In this document: positions 16,572-24,148 of the stretch, piece after piece
How the letters are laid out: every line of letters starts with the position of its first letter
How positions within the stretch are numbered: the stretch's first letter is position 1
Origin: Synergistaceae bacterium
Lineage (GTDB): Bacteria > Synergistota > Synergistia > Synergistales > Aminobacteriaceae
Assembly: GCA_017443985.1 (NCBI GenBank)
Contig: JAFSXR010000065.1
Coordinates: 1 to 56,278 of the forward strand
Direction of reading: 5' to 3'
DNA: 56,278 bases
Notes under the pieces: generated by a model
The model's input: only the letters and a program-made list of their open reading frames with translations
Told to the model about the DNA's origin: nothing
Database searches by the model: none
Program-made: the position numbers and the translations under genes

Positions 16572-17435
16572 ATGAAGCAGTTTATAATCGTTACGGGAAT
16601 GAGCGGAGCAGGAAAAACAATGACGTTAAAAGTCCTTGAAGATTTCGGCTTCATCACTATTGATAATCTGCCGCCGGCTCTTTTGCCGCAACTGTTCACT
16701 CTCATATCTGAACGCCCTGAAGCAGCAAAAAGCAGGGGTGTCGTCGCAACCGTCGATATTCGCAACGTCAGCAGGGATTTTGTCAAAGTCATTGATGAAA
16801 TTTCAGACGCTTGGGAGGGCGTTGTGAAGGTCTTATTTTTGACGGCTTCGGACGAAGAATTATTGAGACGCTACGAAAGAACACGGCGTATTCACCCGTT
16901 AAGTCACGGACGCTCGACACGCGAGGGAATTATGACTGAAAGAGATTTGCTTGCTCCTGTTCTCGACAGAGCTGACATCATCATAGACACTTCCTTAATG
17001 GATTTACATCAGCACAGAGAAAGATTATTAAAAGAATTTTTCAATCAAAACGAGGACGGCGGAATTTCTATTTTAATAAGCTCGTTCGGCTATAAATACG
17101 GCGTGCCGCAGGACAGCAGCTTTGTCATGGACGTTCGCTGCCTGCCTAATCCTTATTACGTTGACGACTTGAAAAATTTAACAGGCGAGGACCAACCCGT
17201 TAAAGACTTTTTATTAAAATTTCCTGAGACACATAAATTTTTGGAGCTGACGAAAAATTTTCTTGACTTCTTTATTCCGCAGTTCTTGAATAACGTCAGG
17301 GGACAGCTTCATATTTCAGTAGGCTGTACGGGCGGACATCATCGTTCTGTGGCGGTGGCCGAATGGCTCGGAGAATTTTACTCTAAAAATTACAGCGGCG
17401 TCTGCGTCATGCACAGAGACATAAAAAACAGGTAA
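16572..17435 (+). CDS. rapZ: RNase adapter protein RapZ (YvcJ family P-loop nucleotidase)
   Basis: 287 residues, standard length. Walker A GMSGAGKT at residues 9-16, then LEDFGFITIDNLPPALLP, a family signature; the C-terminal domain holds SVGCTGGHHRSVAVAEWL. In enterobacteria RapZ directs RNase E decay of the GlmZ small RNA and binds GlcN6P; in Gram-positives YvcJ is a nucleotide-binding regulator. GlmZ is not expected here, so the YvcJ-like role is more likely. The gene precedes yvcK by 6 bases in the conserved yvcJ-yvcK order. Confidence 0.93.
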   Translation: MKQFIIVTGMSGAGKTMTLKVLEDFGFITIDNLPPALLPQLFTLISERPEAAKSRGVVATVDIRNVSRDFVKVIDEISDAWEGVVKVLFLTASDEELLRRYERTRRIHPLSHGRSTREGIMTERDLLAPVLDRADIIIDTSLMDLHQHRERLLKEFFNQNEDGGISILISSFGYKYGVPQDSSFVMDVRCLPNPYYVDDLKNLTGEDQPVKDFLLKFPETHKFLELTKNFLDFFIPQFLNNVRGQLHISVGCTGGHHRSVAVAEWLGEFYSKNYSGVCVMHRDIKNR

Positions 17436-17441
17436 AAAATA

Positions 17442-18530
17442 ATGAGCTTTATTTTAGGCGTGGCGACAACGCTCGCAATTTTATTTTTATTCGGGCGGAT
17501 TAAATTCAAGTCCGGCAGACCCGTTATAGAACGCGCAATAACCCGAAGACTCTCAAACGGCCCTTATATTATCGCTGTAGGAGGCGGCACGGGGCTTTCA
17601 ACGTTATTAAGAGGCATAAAAGCATTCACTCGAAATATTACGGCCGTCGTCGCAGTTACTGACGAAGGCGGAAGCTCAGGACGCATACGCAACGAGTGGG
17701 GAATGCTGCCGCCCGGCGATGTCAGAAACTGTATAGCCGCACTCGCTGAAAATGACAACGAACTGAAAAAAATTCTTGACTTCAGATTCGACAGGGGCGA
17801 ATTGTCCGGACACAGTCTCGGAAATTTATTATTGCTTGCCGTAACTGAAATGAGCGGAGACTTCAGCACCGCCGTAGAAAAAATGAATCACCTGCTCTCA
17901 ATTCGCGGGCGCGTACTTCCCGTTACAACTGAGAGCATAACTCTAATGGGCAAAACTAAAAACGGCCTCGAAGTTAAAGGCGAGCTTGCTATCTCCGAAC
18001 ACGGCAGCGAACTTGACGAAATATGGCTTGAACCCATGAACGCACGGCCCCTGCCTGACGTTTTGAGCGCAGTTGACGAGGCCGACGTAATTTTACTGGG
18101 GCCCGGAAGTTTATTTACAAGCGTAATTCCGAATTTATTGCTGCCGGATTTCGCGGATAAATTAAAAGACGCTCAAATACCTAAAATTTATATCTGCAAC
18201 TTAATGACGCAGCCTGACGAGACGCAGGGCATGAACATTTTACAGCATATCGAATGGGTCAGCGTCGCTCTGGGCTGTCCTCCCGATTTCGTCATAGCCA
18301 ACAGCGAGCCCATTCCTGATGACATTATCGAGGCATATAAAGAAAAAGGCGCGTCGCCCTTATTCCTTGACTATCATCAAAGAGAAGCTATTAAAGATAT
18401 GGGCTGCATATGCGTTGAGGCCCCTATCATGTCCGTATTTGAGAACGAAAAAGAAGGCCGCGTCATGAGGCACGACCCGCAAAAACTTGCTTCGGCGATT
18501 TTTAGGCTCGTCAGAAAATTAGATGACTAG
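17442..18530 (+). CDS. yvcK: Gluconeogenesis factor YvcK (CofD-like fold)
   Basis: 362 residues. GGGTGLSTLLRG (47-58) is the nucleotide-binding loop, and VTDEGGSSGRIRNEWGMLPPGDVRN is highly conserved. Residues 1-18 are hydrophobic and may anchor the protein in the membrane, a feature not found in B. subtilis YvcK. The family binds UDP-sugars and is needed for growth on gluconeogenic carbon and for normal peptidoglycan. The whiA gene that usually completes the trio is absent; the next gene is convergent and only one base separates the two stop codons. Confidence 0.92.
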   Translation: MSFILGVATTLAILFLFGRIKFKSGRPVIERAITRRLSNGPYIIAVGGGTGLSTLLRGIKAFTRNITAVVAVTDEGGSSGRIRNEWGMLPPGDVRNCIAALAENDNELKKILDFRFDRGELSGHSLGNLLLLAVTEMSGDFSTAVEKMNHLLSIRGRVLPVTTESITLMGKTKNGLEVKGELAISEHGSELDEIWLEPMNARPLPDVLSAVDEADVILLGPGSLFTSVIPNLLLPDFADKLKDAQIPKIYICNLMTQPDETQGMNILQHIEWVSVALGCPPDFVIANSEPIPDDIIEAYKEKGASPLFLDYHQREAIKDMGCICVEAPIMSVFENEKEGRVMRHDPQKLASAIFRLVRKLDD

Positions 18531-18531
18531 A

Positions 18532-20937
18532 CTACGCCGGCAAAAGCTCGTCTGAAAATTTCAAGGCTCTTCCGAGTTTCTTTAATGCGTCTTTAAGGCG
18601 CGGCGTTTCGTCCTTTAATTCATCGGCATAACGCTTGAGAAGCTCATAGTATAAATTCTGGGCCTCAGAGAGAATTAAATGCCACTCAAATTTTTCGCTG
18701 AATAAAATAATTAATTCGTTAAGGTCCTCGATTGTCTGAATGTCAAGACCGCTCATGCAAAGCCCCGTGAGCATTTCGGTTATGCACGCCGCGAAAACAA
18801 AACTTATCCGCTCCTCATCGGGCTTAACCTGCCAGAACTTTGCTACTTCAAAATCGCGCCGTATTCCGGGCAGGTCCGGGTAATCGCTTTCCAGCTTATT
18901 AATAATCTCTGAAGTCAAAGTAAATTCCGCTGCCGTTGTGATTATTGCAGGCGGCTTTGAGCCCAAGAGAGTTAAATATTCAAGGAGCTGGTCATAATTT
19001 TCAACGATGCTCTTCATTCTGTTTTCAAGCGTTCGTATATCCTGCTGAAGAAGCTCATTCACGAGCCAGTGCCGCGAATTATACGGAATATTATTCAGCG
19101 TGAACTGGTCATAGCCGAATTTCTTGAATAATAATTCGGAACTGTTTTCGCCCTCGAAAAGATTTTTAAGTTCCTGCACCTCGTCCATTGTCAAGGGGGC
19201 AAGATTATCAGCCGCGCAAATTCCGCATGAAATTAACGGCGTGCTTCCCCTGTATTTTACGGCGAAAAGATAATCGCCCTCGTAGCCCGTTATGCTCGAA
19301 CGGACGTGAACTTTACCGGCAGCAAAGGATTTTTTCATATCCGTTTCAATTTTTAAGGCACTGCCCGACATATCCCAGCAGCCTTCGGAAAATTCACTGC
19401 GGAAATCATCTAAAAGCGCGGTTATTCCGTAGTACGCGGCCATTTGTTTTTGGTCAACCCTGCCCTGTTTCGCCCTTAGCTCATAAATTTTCGCGCCGTC
19501 CTGCAATTCCGGGACGTTGCTCGGAGCTTCCGCTAATAATTTCAAGAACGGCGGCTCTAAATCAACATCAAAAAGCAGTTTTGCAAGCTCAATGGCCCTC
19601 GCGGCATAACGCATAATCTGAACGGGCTCAATCCTTGAAATTTCATCAAAAAACCAGCCGCACGACGTGAACATTAAGAGCGAATTTCTTTCCATTTCGA
19701 GCAGCGCAAGGGCTCTGATTCTTTCATGATAATTTAACTCGTCCGTAACATGCTCTTTTAAGAAAGCATTAACATTTTCTTCGGACCTGTCGAGAACAGC
19801 GTTAATATAATCATTTCTCGCTTTCCATGCGTCATAAAAAACATCGCTGCTTTCAAATAAATCGGCTATTCTGTCGCGCAGATGATTTAATGCGACGCGC
19901 AGCGGCTTCCGCCATTTATGATGATAACCCGGAGTCCCGTCTCCGCATGAACAGTCGCCGCACCAGCGTTCAACGCCGTGTGAACAGCTCCACGAAGAAT
20001 TTTCGATAATTTTTACTTCACAGTCGGGCGGATAAAACGATAAAAATTCGCCGTATACGGTTAATTGAGCTTCTGCGGAGCTGTCGATACATTCAAGACA
20101 GTAAGCTAAGGCCATATCTCCGTTTTTATGATGATGTCCGTATGATTCGCCGTCTGTGGCTACGTGTGATAATACGGGCCTACCGTGAGCAGGATTAGCG
20201 TTGATTAACTCACGCGCAAAATTTCCGCCGTCATTCAATAATCCCCCGAACGCGATTTTTTGCGAGAGCAGACCGTCATAAAAAAATAAATTTATCTTTC
20301 GTCCTGAGGGTAAATTGCAGACGTAAGCCTGACGGGTGTCAATTCTTCCGCCCGAAACGTCCTGCCAGCCTCCCCAGCCCTGAACGCGGACAGCGGCGGC
20401 CTGATACGGTGAAAGAATCGTAAATAAAATATTATTTTCGGCTAAGACTTCTAAAGTTTCGGTGTCGACCGCACATTCAGCGAGCCACATTCCTTCCGGC
20501 ATTCGGCTAAATCTTTTTTGAAAGTCGGCTATTCCCCATTTAACTTGGGTCTCTTTATCGCGCCGTGAAGCTAAAGGCATGATTATATGATTATACACTT
20601 GAGCGATTGCAGGGCCGTGTCCTGAAAATCTTTTGCGGCCTTCTGCGTCGGCTTCGATTATCGCGTTATAGCATAAAGGGTCGTTATATTCGAGCCATGT
20701 CAAGAGAGTCGGCCCGATATTAAAACTCATTCGTGAATAATTGTTGCAGATTTTTCTTATAAATCCCTGTTCGTTCAAAATTCTTGATGCGGCGTTGCGG
20801 CTGTAACACTCCGCTGAAATTCTTGCGTTCCAGTCGTGCCACGGGGCAGCCGACTCTTGAAGTTCTACTGTCTCCAGCCATGGATTTTCGCGCGGCGGCT
20901 GGTAAAAATGTCCGTGAATGCAAATATATCGCGGCAA
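18532..20937 (-). CDS. Glycoside hydrolase family 57 protein with DUF3536
   Basis: 801 residues, no signal peptide. The N-terminal GH57 barrel begins at once (ICIHGHFYQPPRENPW). Conserved motif 3 gives the nucleophile Glu154 (GMWLAECAVD) and motif 4 the acid Asp262 (HVATDGESYGHHH). The C-terminal half (about 430-801) corresponds to DUF3536, rich in helices. GH57 enzymes act on alpha-glucans (amylase, branching enzyme, 4-alpha-glucanotransferase), so a cytosolic glycogen role is likely. The start is a TTG at 20937, supported by the family N-terminus rather than by a strong ribosome-binding site (only AAGGG about 12 bases upstream). It converges with yvcK, one base apart. Confidence 0.85.
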   Translation of the reverse strand: MPRYICIHGHFYQPPRENPWLETVELQESAAPWHDWNARISAECYSRNAASRILNEQGFIRKICNNYSRMSFNIGPTLLTWLEYNDPLCYNAIIEADAEGRKRFSGHGPAIAQVYNHIIMPLASRRDKETQVKWGIADFQKRFSRMPEGMWLAECAVDTETLEVLAENNILFTILSPYQAAAVRVQGWGGWQDVSGGRIDTRQAYVCNLPSGRKINLFFYDGLLSQKIAFGGLLNDGGNFARELINANPAHGRPVLSHVATDGESYGHHHKNGDMALAYCLECIDSSAEAQLTVYGEFLSFYPPDCEVKIIENSSWSCSHGVERWCGDCSCGDGTPGYHHKWRKPLRVALNHLRDRIADLFESSDVFYDAWKARNDYINAVLDRSEENVNAFLKEHVTDELNYHERIRALALLEMERNSLLMFTSCGWFFDEISRIEPVQIMRYAARAIELAKLLFDVDLEPPFLKLLAEAPSNVPELQDGAKIYELRAKQGRVDQKQMAAYYGITALLDDFRSEFSEGCWDMSGSALKIETDMKKSFAAGKVHVRSSITGYEGDYLFAVKYRGSTPLISCGICAADNLAPLTMDEVQELKNLFEGENSSELLFKKFGYDQFTLNNIPYNSRHWLVNELLQQDIRTLENRMKSIVENYDQLLEYLTLLGSKPPAIITTAAEFTLTSEIINKLESDYPDLPGIRRDFEVAKFWQVKPDEERISFVFAACITEMLTGLCMSGLDIQTIEDLNELIILFSEKFEWHLILSEAQNLYYELLKRYADELKDETPRLKDALKKLGRALKFSDELLPA

Positions 20938-21014
20938 GTAAAAAAAACCCTTTATAATTAAAATAATTTTTTCAATTATACTTTATTCAAGAAAAATTAA
21001 AGGGGAGAACAAAA

Positions 21015-22139
21015 ATTAACACTGAAATAATAAAATCACGGCTTAAAAAATTACGCGCTTTAATGGCTGAAAAAAATCTTGACGCATTCGTCCTGCTCGT
21101 TCAAGAACGCGCAAACTCCGAGAGCTGTCATTACATTTCGGGCTTTCGGGGGAGTTCGGCGGCACTCATCATCAGCATGGACAAGGAATTTTTAATCACT
21201 GACGGACGCTATAAAACACAGGCTAAAAATCAATCGCCTTTTGAAATTATAATTCAGTCTGAATTTTCGCTGCCGGAATATATTTCGAGGGCGATTAAAG
21301 ATTCTGATTTTAAGCATGTCGGCTTTGAGGCTGAAAAAATTTCCCACGCTGAATTTGAAAAATATTTTGCTCCCGTAAAAATTGCGGGTAAAAAATTGAT
21401 TGACGCTTCGGAATTAATTTTGAGACTGCGCCGGACGAAAGATTCTTACGAAATTTCAAGAATTAAGGCGGCCGCTAAAATCGCCCGTGAGGCTTACGGA
21501 AACGTTTTGAAAAAAATTCACGGGCCGGAAAAAATGAGCGAAATTGAATTTGAAATAAAACTCATGGAAGAGATTAAATTATTAGGGGCTGAAAAGGGCT
21601 GGGCGCATGATGATTTTATTGTCGCGTCCGGGACCAGAGGCGCGATGTGCCACGCTCCTGCGACTTTGAAAAAATTTGCGGAGGGCGAGGTTGTTACTGT
21701 TGATTACGGCGCAATGGTTGACGGTTACATGAGCGACATAACGCGGAATTTTGCGCTTGGCCGTGCAGACAAAAAAGCTATTGAAATTAATGAGGTTTTA
21801 TTGAAAGCGCACAGGGAGGCCGTGAAAATTTTGAGGCCGGGCATTTCGGGGCGTGAGGCTGATTCAGCGGCGCGGAAAATTATTTCGGATTCTGGCTACG
21901 GGAAAAATTTTCTTCATGGTTTAGGGCATGGTTTAGGGCTTGAAGTTCATGAAGCACCGAGACTTTCGCAAAGTTCTGCTGATATTTTACGTGTTGGAGA
22001 TGTTGTTACGATTGAGCCGGGAATTTATATTGAGGGCTGGGGGGGACTGCGGATTGAAGACGATTATTTAATTACTGATGACGGCGCGGAGGTTCTGACC
22101 TTTACTGACAATCAAAAAATTGAAATAATTAGGAGTTAG
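21015..22139 (+). CDS. Xaa-Pro aminopeptidase (M24B family), probable ATT start
   Basis: Cytosolic dimetal peptidase that removes an N-terminal residue before proline. Creatinase-like N-domain at about 1-130, then the pita-bread domain with metal ligands: first Asp in VTVDYGAMVDGYMSD (both Asp), His in LHGLGHGLGLEVHE, and Glu in TIEPGIY and RIEDDY. The first ATG (21063) has no ribosome-binding site. An in-frame ATT at 21015 lies 7 bases after AGGGGAG and would add 16 residues (INTEIIKSRLKKLRAL) that match the usual start of this family; no ATG, GTG or TTG is available there. If ATT is not used the gene is 21063-22139 (358 residues). The stop codon lies in a TAGGAG repeat. Confidence 0.88.
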   Translation: MNTEIIKSRLKKLRALMAEKNLDAFVLLVQERANSESCHYISGFRGSSAALIISMDKEFLITDGRYKTQAKNQSPFEIIIQSEFSLPEYISRAIKDSDFKHVGFEAEKISHAEFEKYFAPVKIAGKKLIDASELILRLRRTKDSYEISRIKAAAKIAREAYGNVLKKIHGPEKMSEIEFEIKLMEEIKLLGAEKGWAHDDFIVASGTRGAMCHAPATLKKFAEGEVVTVDYGAMVDGYMSDITRNFALGRADKKAIEINEVLLKAHREAVKILRPGISGREADSAARKIISDSGYGKNFLHGLGHGLGLEVHEAPRLSQSSADILRVGDVVTIEPGIYIEGWGGLRIEDDYLITDDGAEVLTFTDNQKIEIIRS

Positions 22140-22162
22140 GGGGTAGGAGGTAGGAGGTAGGA
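22130..22162 (+). repeat. TAGGAG-type short tandem repeat (copy c)
   Basis: Units TAGGAGT, TAGGGGG, TAGGAGG, TAGGAGG, TAGGA. The second TAG, in frame, is the stop codon of the Xaa-Pro peptidase gene. Confidence 0.75.
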
Positions 22163-22169
22163 ATTTTTT

Positions 22170-22877
22170 TTACCAGTCGAAACCGTCTTCGGGCGGCATG
22201 TCGCGCTTAGGTTCAGGCGAAGGATTTTGAGGAGCGTCAAATTTTTCTCCCGTTGTGTTCGTTGAAGCTGCTGCGGCAGGTTTAGGCTCGTCGTCTTCTT
22301 CCTCGTCAAAGTCAGCGTCATGGGAGTGAGAGCGTTTAATCTGAACGGCCTTAGGCTCTCTGACTTGAACATAAGTAGCGGCGTTGTTAATAACGTACCA
22401 GAGACCGTCATCAAATTTTTTCACCCAGATAATTCGAGGACTGTCAGCACCGGAACTTTCAAGCGGCACTCTGAGAAAACCGCCGGGGTCTTTCACGGGA
22501 TTTCCTGCGTACATGATTTCAAAATTATCCGGCGACATTTTATAATCATTTTCGGGCGTTGCTCCTTCAGCGTAGCTTCTGAACATGTAATTATAGTCAA
22601 GGTCTTTCATGCGTTCGACAAAAGTTGCGTAAAAGGTCGAGCGTTCGATCGGCCTGTCGGAGTGCATTGCATAACGAAGCATTTTTCCGCCCTCTTTGCG
22701 CGTAGCCTCGTTCATGAAAACAAAAACACCCTCAAAATATAATTTCACTGCGCCTTCAATCGTTTTGCCTTCGATCTGATAGCGTGCCTTAAATTCTTTA
22801 TAAGTTGCCGGAAGTTTTGCGTAAGCCGCAGAATTTAACATGAGCGCAAATAAAATTGCAAAAGTAATTTTTTTCAT
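22170..22877 (-). CDS. Small secreted protein, unknown (DUF6935-like?)
   Basis: 235 residues from the ATG at 22877, which has AAGGAGG 8 bases upstream; the open frame runs further but without a ribosome-binding site. Signal peptide KKITFAILFALMLNSAAYA. The globular part (about 22-170) starts LPATYKEFKARYQIEGKTIEGAVKLYFEG and contains a hinge YWYVI-like core (GLWYVINNAATYVQV). The tail (about 180-235) is low-complexity, acidic and proline-rich. The start resembles DUF6935-type secreted proteins, though that is a weak memory-based match. Third gene of an operon with the two Cys-rich paralogs upstream. Confidence 0.7.
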   Translation of the reverse strand: MKKITFAILFALMLNSAAYAKLPATYKEFKARYQIEGKTIEGAVKLYFEGVFVFMNEATRKEGGKMLRYAMHSDRPIERSTFYATFVERMKDLDYNYMFRSYAEGATPENDYKMSPDNFEIMYAGNPVKDPGGFLRVPLESSGADSPRIIWVKKFDDGLWYVINNAATYVQVREPKAVQIKRSHSHDADFDEEEDDEPKPAAAASTNTTGEKFDAPQNPSPEPKRDMPPEDGFDW

Positions 22878-22890
22878 GATTAATTCCTCC

Positions 22891-23499
22891 TTATTCTTTG
22901 ACGTAATAAATATCATACGCAAGCTGTGCAATGTCGTATGACTTCACGGGAGCGTGTCTCATTGCGGCAGACCTGAAGAAAGCATGTCCGAAAGTGTAGC
23001 GCGATTTACATTTAGGAACTTTTCTGTCGCCCTTGAGGCTGACAATTTTATCGATTTGAGCTTCCCAGTCCCTTATCATTAAGTTTTCGTCGTTGAGCGT
23101 ATAAATTTTATCCTGCTTGCAGTCAGGAGCCATGCAGACCCATTCTGAAATATCCGCATTTTTCAAGTTCGGGCCGTCTTTAACGACCGCAATTCTTGAA
23201 GCGTTCCTGATAATTTCGCTCAGAGGTTTGCTCGCGGTGCCTTTTTTATCAAAAACATGAGCCTTGAAATTACTGCTGCATGGCTCTAAATTTTTTCCCC
23301 TGTCGAGAAGCTGAAAAACTCTTTTCGGCTGAATGTCGGGGTCGGTTAGTTCTTCAGAGTCCAGCTCGTCGCCGTCAAAGCCGTAAAAATATTTTTGACA
23401 TATCAGGCATTTATATTGGACGATTGAAACTTTAGCGTTTGCAAAGGCTGAACCTGTCATTAACGCGAGAAGCAGCGCGCATAAAAAAATTTTTTTCAT
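22891..23499 (-). CDS. Secreted double CxxC..C..H protein, paralog B
   Basis: 202 residues with a signal peptide (KKIFLCALLLALMTGSAFA). Two similar metal-ligand sets follow: Cys31-x2-Cys34, Cys74 and His81; then Cys122-x4-Cys127, Cys164 and His172. Paralog A, just upstream in the operon, has the same ligands, the same block NxENLxIRDWE and the same ending (KSY[DE][IL]A..[AV]YD[IL]Y[YW]VK). The halves look like a duplicated zinc-ribbon-like module, now exported. I recognise no family. AAGGAAGTGAG precedes the ATG. The start of the next gene is 13 bases after its stop. Function unknown; metal binding is inferred from conserved ligands only. Confidence 0.75.
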   Translation of the reverse strand: MKKIFLCALLLALMTGSAFANAKVSIVQYKCLICQKYFYGFDGDELDSEELTDPDIQPKRVFQLLDRGKNLEPCSSNFKAHVFDKKGTASKPLSEIIRNASRIAVVKDGPNLKNADISEWVCMAPDCKQDKIYTLNDENLMIRDWEAQIDKIVSLKGDRKVPKCKSRYTFGHAFFRSAAMRHAPVKSYDIAQLAYDIYYVKE

Positions 23500-23523
23500 G
23501 TTTTTCTCACTTCCTTTTTAATT

Positions 23524-24111
23524 TTAATTCTTGACCCAGTAAAGATCATAAACAATCGTTGCAAGCTCATACGATTTTACGGAGCCTGTTTTCTTCGGGA
23601 AAAATATATGCCCCCATGTGTCAGGGACTGTGCATTTCGGGATTGCCTGCCTTTTCAAATTATAAAGATAACTTGTCTGCTGTTCCCAGTCGCGTATATT
23701 CAAATTTTCGTTGTTGAGAGAGTAATAATGTTTCTTGCAATAGACACATTCCCACTCAGTTAAGGAGATTCCGCTAAGTGCGCCGCCGTCCCTGATAACT
23801 CCGACGGTTTCTGCGAATGGATTACAAAGAACGTCAAGCCCTGCGGAAAGGCTACCTTTCTTTTCTAAGGCATGAAATTTCATTCCATTTTTACATTCGG
23901 GAAAATTTTTGCCCCTGTTGCTGAATTGAAAGACACGGCGCATTTGTTCTTTGCCGCTGACATCTTTTGCGGTAAGGTCATCGCCGGGCAAACTCTCGAA
24001 CATTTTTCCGCAGACACGGCACTGATAAGAAATGAAGTTAATTTTAGGGTTTGCAGAAGCGCACGAGGCCATTAACATAACGAAAAAAAACAAAGCAAAA
24101 AATTTTTTCAT
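23524..24111 (-). CDS. Secreted double CxxC..C..H protein, paralog A
   Basis: 195 residues with a signal peptide (KKFFALFFFVMLMASCASA; Ala-x-Ala cleavage is likelier than a lipobox). Ligand sets: Cys31-x2-Cys34, Cys73, His80; and Cys122-x2-Cys125, Cys160, His168. Each half reads C-x2-C, then 34-38 residues, C, then 6-7 residues and H, so the protein is an internal duplication as well as one of a tandem gene pair. The shared phrase YxCxxC[GQ]KxF...RRVFQ[FL]..RGKN joins it to paralog B. AAGGAGG lies 8 bases before the ATG and an extended -10 overlaps the uvrB stop. Unknown function; secreted or periplasmic. Confidence 0.75.
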   Translation of the reverse strand: MKKFFALFFFVMLMASCASANPKINFISYQCRVCGKMFESLPGDDLTAKDVSGKEQMRRVFQFSNRGKNFPECKNGMKFHALEKKGSLSAGLDVLCNPFAETVGVIRDGGALSGISLTEWECVYCKKHYYSLNNENLNIRDWEQQTSYLYNLKRQAIPKCTVPDTWGHIFFPKKTGSVKSYELATIVYDLYWVKN

Positions 24112-24139
24112 GAAAATTCCTCCTTTATATTTTTTCGTT

Positions 24140-24148
24140 ATGCTATCA
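24140..24148 (-). promoter_or_regulatory. Extended -10 promoter of the secreted Cys-rich operon, overlapping the uvrB stop codon
   Basis: On the minus strand TGATAGCAT reads as an extended -10. Its TGA is also the uvrB stop codon. Confidence 0.5.

Noticed and set aside
19188..19616. 142-codon open frame antisense to the GH57 gene
   Set aside because: Shadow of the conserved glycosidase; composition is not protein-like.
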